In this document: positions 59,651 to 64,000 of the stretch, piece by piece
Layout of the letters: every line of letters starts with the position of its first letter
How positions within the stretch are numbered: the stretch's first letter is position 1
Assembly: GCA_018881555.1 (NCBI GenBank)
Contig: JACAXG010000053.1
Coordinates: forward strand, 4,825,210-4,889,209
Length of the DNA stretch: 64,000 nucleotides
DNA from: Amblyornis subalaris
Lineage: Eukaryota > Chordata > Aves > Passeriformes > Ptilonorhynchidae
Reading direction: 5' to 3'
Translations under genes and position numbers: made by a program
The notes under the pieces: model-generated
The model's input: only the letters and a program-made list of their open reading frames with translations
Databases searched by the model: none
What the model was told of the DNA's origin: nothing

Positions 59651-62600
59651 GAGCAGCGTTCGGTCAGTGAAGCACCTGGTGAAGGAAGAGCAGTGCTGGG
59701 CCTGCAAAGAGGGTGAGGAGGCCAGACACGTTGAGCGGGGACTTTCCCACTGCAGAGGTGCCTGCTGTTGAATGGAAAGGTCACCCAGGGACTGATTGTC
59801 TCGAGGCATCTCCACAAACCTCTCCTTCCTGAGGAACCCCTTCCTCTCAGCATGCAGCTCCAGCCCCTCCAGAAAATCCAGTGCGGGCACAGCCTTTTGC
59901 CTCTTTCTGGATTAGCTCAGCTAAAAGCCGTGGATGCCCCTGGGACAGTGCACAGGAGGGTATCCCAGGGTGTACCTGGTAGGTGACCAGCCCTGAGGCA
60001 GTCAGATGTTTCCATGATACTCTGTCTCGAATTAAATATTCGATGCCAGGTCACGTTAATTAACATTCCATCTGTCATAACACAGCAGGGTAGTGAACTG
60101 AGGTGGGGAGGAGGATAAACACTTTCCTATTCACTACCTGCTGTTAATTAGGAGAAAAATTAAATAATAATATTTTTTTTAAGGCTGCACTCTTTTTAAG
60201 GGTTGGTGAATCAATGCTTTGCGATAACTCAGCTGCTTTGGGTGAATCTAAGGTCTCAACCATAGCCAAGATTAATCCAGAACTTTAGTCAATGAGCTTA
60301 GTGCATATTCTCATCTTAATTACAGCCTGACAGTAGCCATGCTATGTACAGCTCAGGACAAATGCACATTCAGGAGGCTCAGGGTTGGAGGTTTTTTCAG
60401 TCATCATCTCAGATGTCTCTCTTTGAAATCTCACTTGCCCTATTTCCTCTCAGAGGAAAGTTTTGCTGGGAAGTTTGATAAAACTCCTTTGGTGTTTTTA
60501 GAGCTGCAGTGCTTTGAAATGTATCTGAACTTTCCTTTAGAGAACTTTTTCTTTTTTTTTCCCTTTTTCTTTCTCAGCTCAAATACCCTCCACAATTGCT
60601 TGGCCTTGTTGTGTACCTGTTTGAGGCAGGTTAACTAGCACAATAAGAATATCGATGAGTTAGCGTCTTGTCCTAATTTTTTTAATGCAGCAAAGTCCCA
60701 TTTTTGCGTCTCACATCAAGCGTACAGGAGTCATCAGAGAGTTTGTTATTTTATCTTACTTTATAGATGAGTATTTGTACACACCATGGCAAGGACTAAT
60801 ATAACACACGGGATCTCTCGTGATGTAGGTGGCTCAGCACCAAGTGTGTCTGCCAGCACAGCCACGCCAGTTGTGCGCGAGCGTCGCTGTGATCCTGCCT
60901 CATGCAGGCACATTCACATCAAGCTAACCAGCCACAGCGAGCTTGGTGGCTGCTGGAGCTACTTCCTTGGCTCTCTGGCAGGGGTGTTTTTGTAGTTTTA
61001 TCCAGCCAGCTTTGCTGCTACATCTGCATTCCCAGTGGAAGCGCTTTGCCCGCTCCGAACAGCGGTGTTCCCCCACCTACAAAGCACCCTGATGCAGACA
61101 CCATGTGACTCAGCTCTNAGAGCACAGCTCTGACAAAGAGCCNGGTCNCTGATAGTCTTTGTTGCTGAGATAATGGGATTTCCAGGATATGGGGCTTGAG
61201 GAGAGAGTTTGCTTGCCGTTTGAATATAATGGCTGGACTTGGGTTTGGTATTGTTCCCAGTGNAACACACTTTAAAGCAGAACTTTGTTTTTATCTTGAC
61301 GAGTTTGTTTGTTTGCAAATACAGAGCCTCTATCATCAGGCCAGGTCTTCTGCAAAGAAGTGCTTAGTGTGGCTAAAGGCCATCCATACATTAAAGTTAC
61401 CATCTGGTTTGTAAACCACAGCTCAGGGATCAGAGGGGGACTTCCCTTGCAGCTTTTGTCAGAGCTCCAAGACCCTTTCCTCTGGGCTGGGTCATAGCTC
61501 GGAGTCTTTGTATGCTTCAAAAGAAACAAGTAAGAGTTCACATCTTAGTCAACAAATTAAAGGAGCTCTGAAAAGTAAATCAACATGAGCAAATTGCTTC
61601 TGCGGCATAGAGAACATTGGAGTGGCCAACGTCACTGTTAACGTACACGAATTAAATGCTATGTGCATGAAAGGACGTTCAACCACAGGCAGGAAACACA
61701 AAAGTTAAAAAAAAAATGCNTGATGTGGGCAGAGCAGGGCCCACAGAAGTGGCTGGCCAGAGATGTACAGCAGGTGAAGAGCAGGGATGGACCTGTGGGA
61801 AGTCCAAGTGCTGGGTTTAGTTCATTTCATTGTAATTGTAATTCGCTTGTGTGACAGATCCCCTGGAGAAGAAGGGAAGTGACAAGACAAATGGCTGCAT
61901 TCATTTTCATAGGTTTGGGCACTGAAGGATGGAATCCAAATTGGCAGGGTAGTTTCTGGCTTTTAGTATTTCACATGGGTAGGGACACCAGTAGGAATTT
62001 TTACTCCTTACCATCTCCAACGTGAGGTGAACTCACAAGAAAATACTTACCAGAGCATGACTAACATCAGAAGTGGGCAAAGTGGTTGCATTTTAGAAAA
62101 TATGTCTTCTTNGTGGTGCCCTGTGAGTTGTCTATTATCAGTCGGAGAGTTTGAGAGGGACTGATGCACACGACTGCCCTGGGCTGGCAAGTTGGTTCTG
62201 GACAGGCACCACTGGGNCACCACTCCACCTGCAAGCCAGGTCTGTGTCTGTCCTCGCCTGGTCAGGCTCACACCAGGCAAATGAGCACTGAGAGGTGAAT
62301 TTTGGTCGTCAGACAGGGCCAGATCCTGAAGCACTGAGCTGTCTTCAACCCCTCTCTTAGCAAGACCCCAGGCAGCAAAGGAAGCAAAATGTTTTTACAT
62401 GGAGTGCAGGTACAGAGCTCAGCTCTCCTTGCCAGCCAATTGTGGCTACCTTAAACAATGCAATCACAGTCCCACTAACAATGGGAAAACATTCCTGCAG
62501 TCAGGTTCCTGAGGGTTACCCTGGTAATCTTCCCTCTTCTACCCAGCCGTANGTGAGATGTGCAAAGGTGGGGCTCTGTGTGGGCTCCGTGTGTCTGTAC

Positions 62601-64000
62601 ACAGGAGCAGGGTTCTCCTTTAGCTCTTCTGCCTCAAGTACCCTCCTTTGGACATAAGAAACACAATTGGAAGTTGAAGTCATGAGGGAAAGTGTCTTCA
62701 CCCCACCTGCCAGTGCAGACAACAGAAGCAGGTGGCTGGAAATAGCAAGCCCTCCAATAAGCCCTGGTGTTAAAATGTTGGGTTTTGTGTTACAAGGTTA
62801 CAAAATGTTACAATGGTGTTAACAGGAACCTCTCTGTGTTCCCCTCCTGCCTTTTCTTCCTGGTCTTCAGTTTCAGCTCTATCTCTGTAGTGCTGCTCCA
62901 GCCCTTTCTGATTTTATTTTATCCTCCTTGCACAAAAGCTCTTTTCTTTTAGGACCTGCCCCCGTTCCCCGAACTATTTTTACCAGTTCCACCTCAGTCT
63001 CTTTCCCCTCTGACTCACTGCTGGGAATCCTCCCTTGGATCATTCCTCCTTGCCTCATCCCCGCAGCGTCACTCCTCCTCTACTAGAGGTCAGAGCAGGA
63101 ATCACTTCTCGATTCCTGGCTATAAAAAAAAGTGATATCTTGGAAATCCAGTGCCTGAGGGCGGGTTGGTGACTGCTCCTTCCAAAAGCAGAGCAAACAG
63201 GCGTCTGTGGCTTTTGNAGGCCTTAGCCAAGTGCCCATCACTCGTGAGGTTTGTGCAGTGAAAGGGGAAGTGTCCCTACTGTTTCTGCTTGGTCCCTCTG
63301 CATTGTCCTCTGGATGCTCAGCATCTGCCAGAAGGGACTGGGCACTGGGTGGGGGCTGGGGTGCTTTTGACCCCTGCATGGTCAGAGACAAGCCACCAGC
63401 TCCTCCCTGGAGATGGCCTCCTCCAAAACTCCGTTTCTCGCTGCCNCCTCCCAGCATTGCTCCTGCAGAAAGTTGTTCTCCTTGTGCTGTTAATAAATGT
63501 TTAAAGGCAATAAATCTTCTTTTAATAATTCATTTTCATCCGACCAGATTCCGNGTGGGTGTTTAGGCTCTCACTTTCTCCCGGGATTTTGTGGATGGCA
63601 AGGATCCTGTAGACCACATCATTTGGAAACACGGATGCTCACGCAGCTGCCCTCGGCCTCCCTGGCTGCCCGGGAGCTGCTCGTGTGCCTGGCTCGCTCT
63701 GGCTGCCTGTCAGCACAGGCACTCGGGGAAGCTGTGTCTTTAAGAGCCGCATCCCTTCCCAATGCCATGCCTTTGGGGTTGTGCTCTCCCTCCCCCAGAC
63801 CTCAGATTCCCTCTCGGCAGGATGTCAGCTGTCCTCCTTGTCTCCTCCCTTCAGTGGGATGGCTTCCTCTGCTCTTGCTGTGATAAGAGTTTGTTTTCTT
63901 CTCCGACATACCCTGGGCTAATACCACTCTCTGCATTTTTCTGCTTTGATACCTGCATTTATGTTCTGATTTCTTTCTCTCTCCTGGGGCCATACTGCTT
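59651..64000. other. Unique non-coding sequence
   Basis: No gene or interspersed repeat is recognised to the end of the window. An AT-rich patch at 60150-60185 and a T-rich stretch at 60545-60575 are the only low-complexity features. Frames up to 128 codons near 63.2-63.9 kb have no recognisable domain. Confidence 0.55.

Noticed and set aside
1..64000. CRISPR array, operons, or bacterial features
   Set aside because: CR1 elements, TAF7 and composition show vertebrate nuclear DNA; no spaced direct repeats of CRISPR type exist.

Overview
This window looks like non-coding nuclear DNA from a bird. The clearest evidence is two CR1 LINE 3' fragments (about 18330-18651 and 33560-33820). The first ends in the ATTCTATGAT-type terminal repeat typical of avian and other sauropsid CR1. 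The low density of recognisable repeats and the absence of Alu, L1 or B1/B2-type elements also fit a bird. The assignment is an inference: turtles and crocodilians carry CR1 too, and species cannot be read from this sequence. About 110 isolated single N bases are scattered through otherwise continuous sequence.

I found no intact protein-coding gene and no tRNA, rRNA or CRISPR array. The one recognisable protein-coding sequence is a broken, intronless, minus-strand copy of TAF7, the TFIID subunit TAFII55 (16098-17157). It has two frameshifts and several substitutions at conserved basic positions, so it is called a retropseudogene. It sits between two inward-facing copies of the same roughly 410 bp sequence, about 93% identical by eye (14535-14945 on plus, 17268-17681 on minus). 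These look like endogenous-retrovirus LTRs: they start with TG, one carries a TATA box, and the plus copy seems to end in CA followed two bases later by a primer-binding-site-like stretch. The minus LTR-like arm runs directly into the TAF7 5' untranslated region. Because CR1 rarely copies host mRNAs, this LTR-TAF7-inverted LTR structure (14.5-17.7 kb) is the most interesting locus here.

Layout: 1-14.5 kb is unique non-coding DNA with an AT-rich candidate regulatory block near 1.2-1.7 kb and an RFX X-box-like site near 12.06 kb. 14.5-17.7 kb is the LTR/TAF7 structure. 17.7-33.5 kb is unique DNA with one CR1 and a short G-quadruplex motif at 32.6 kb. 33.5-42.1 kb holds a second CR1, a possible ancient SINE relic and a poly(A) tract with an AATAAA signal. 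42.1-52.2 kb is unique DNA with AT-rich blocks that read like conserved non-coding elements. 52.2-53.0 kb holds a MIR/L2-like relic and a GC-rich stretch with a strong G-quadruplex motif. 53-64 kb is unique DNA with another MIR/L2-like relic and an 18-bp minisatellite at 59.54 kb.

The window is most simply a gene desert or part of a very large intron. Any function would be regulatory, and conservation could not be tested here.
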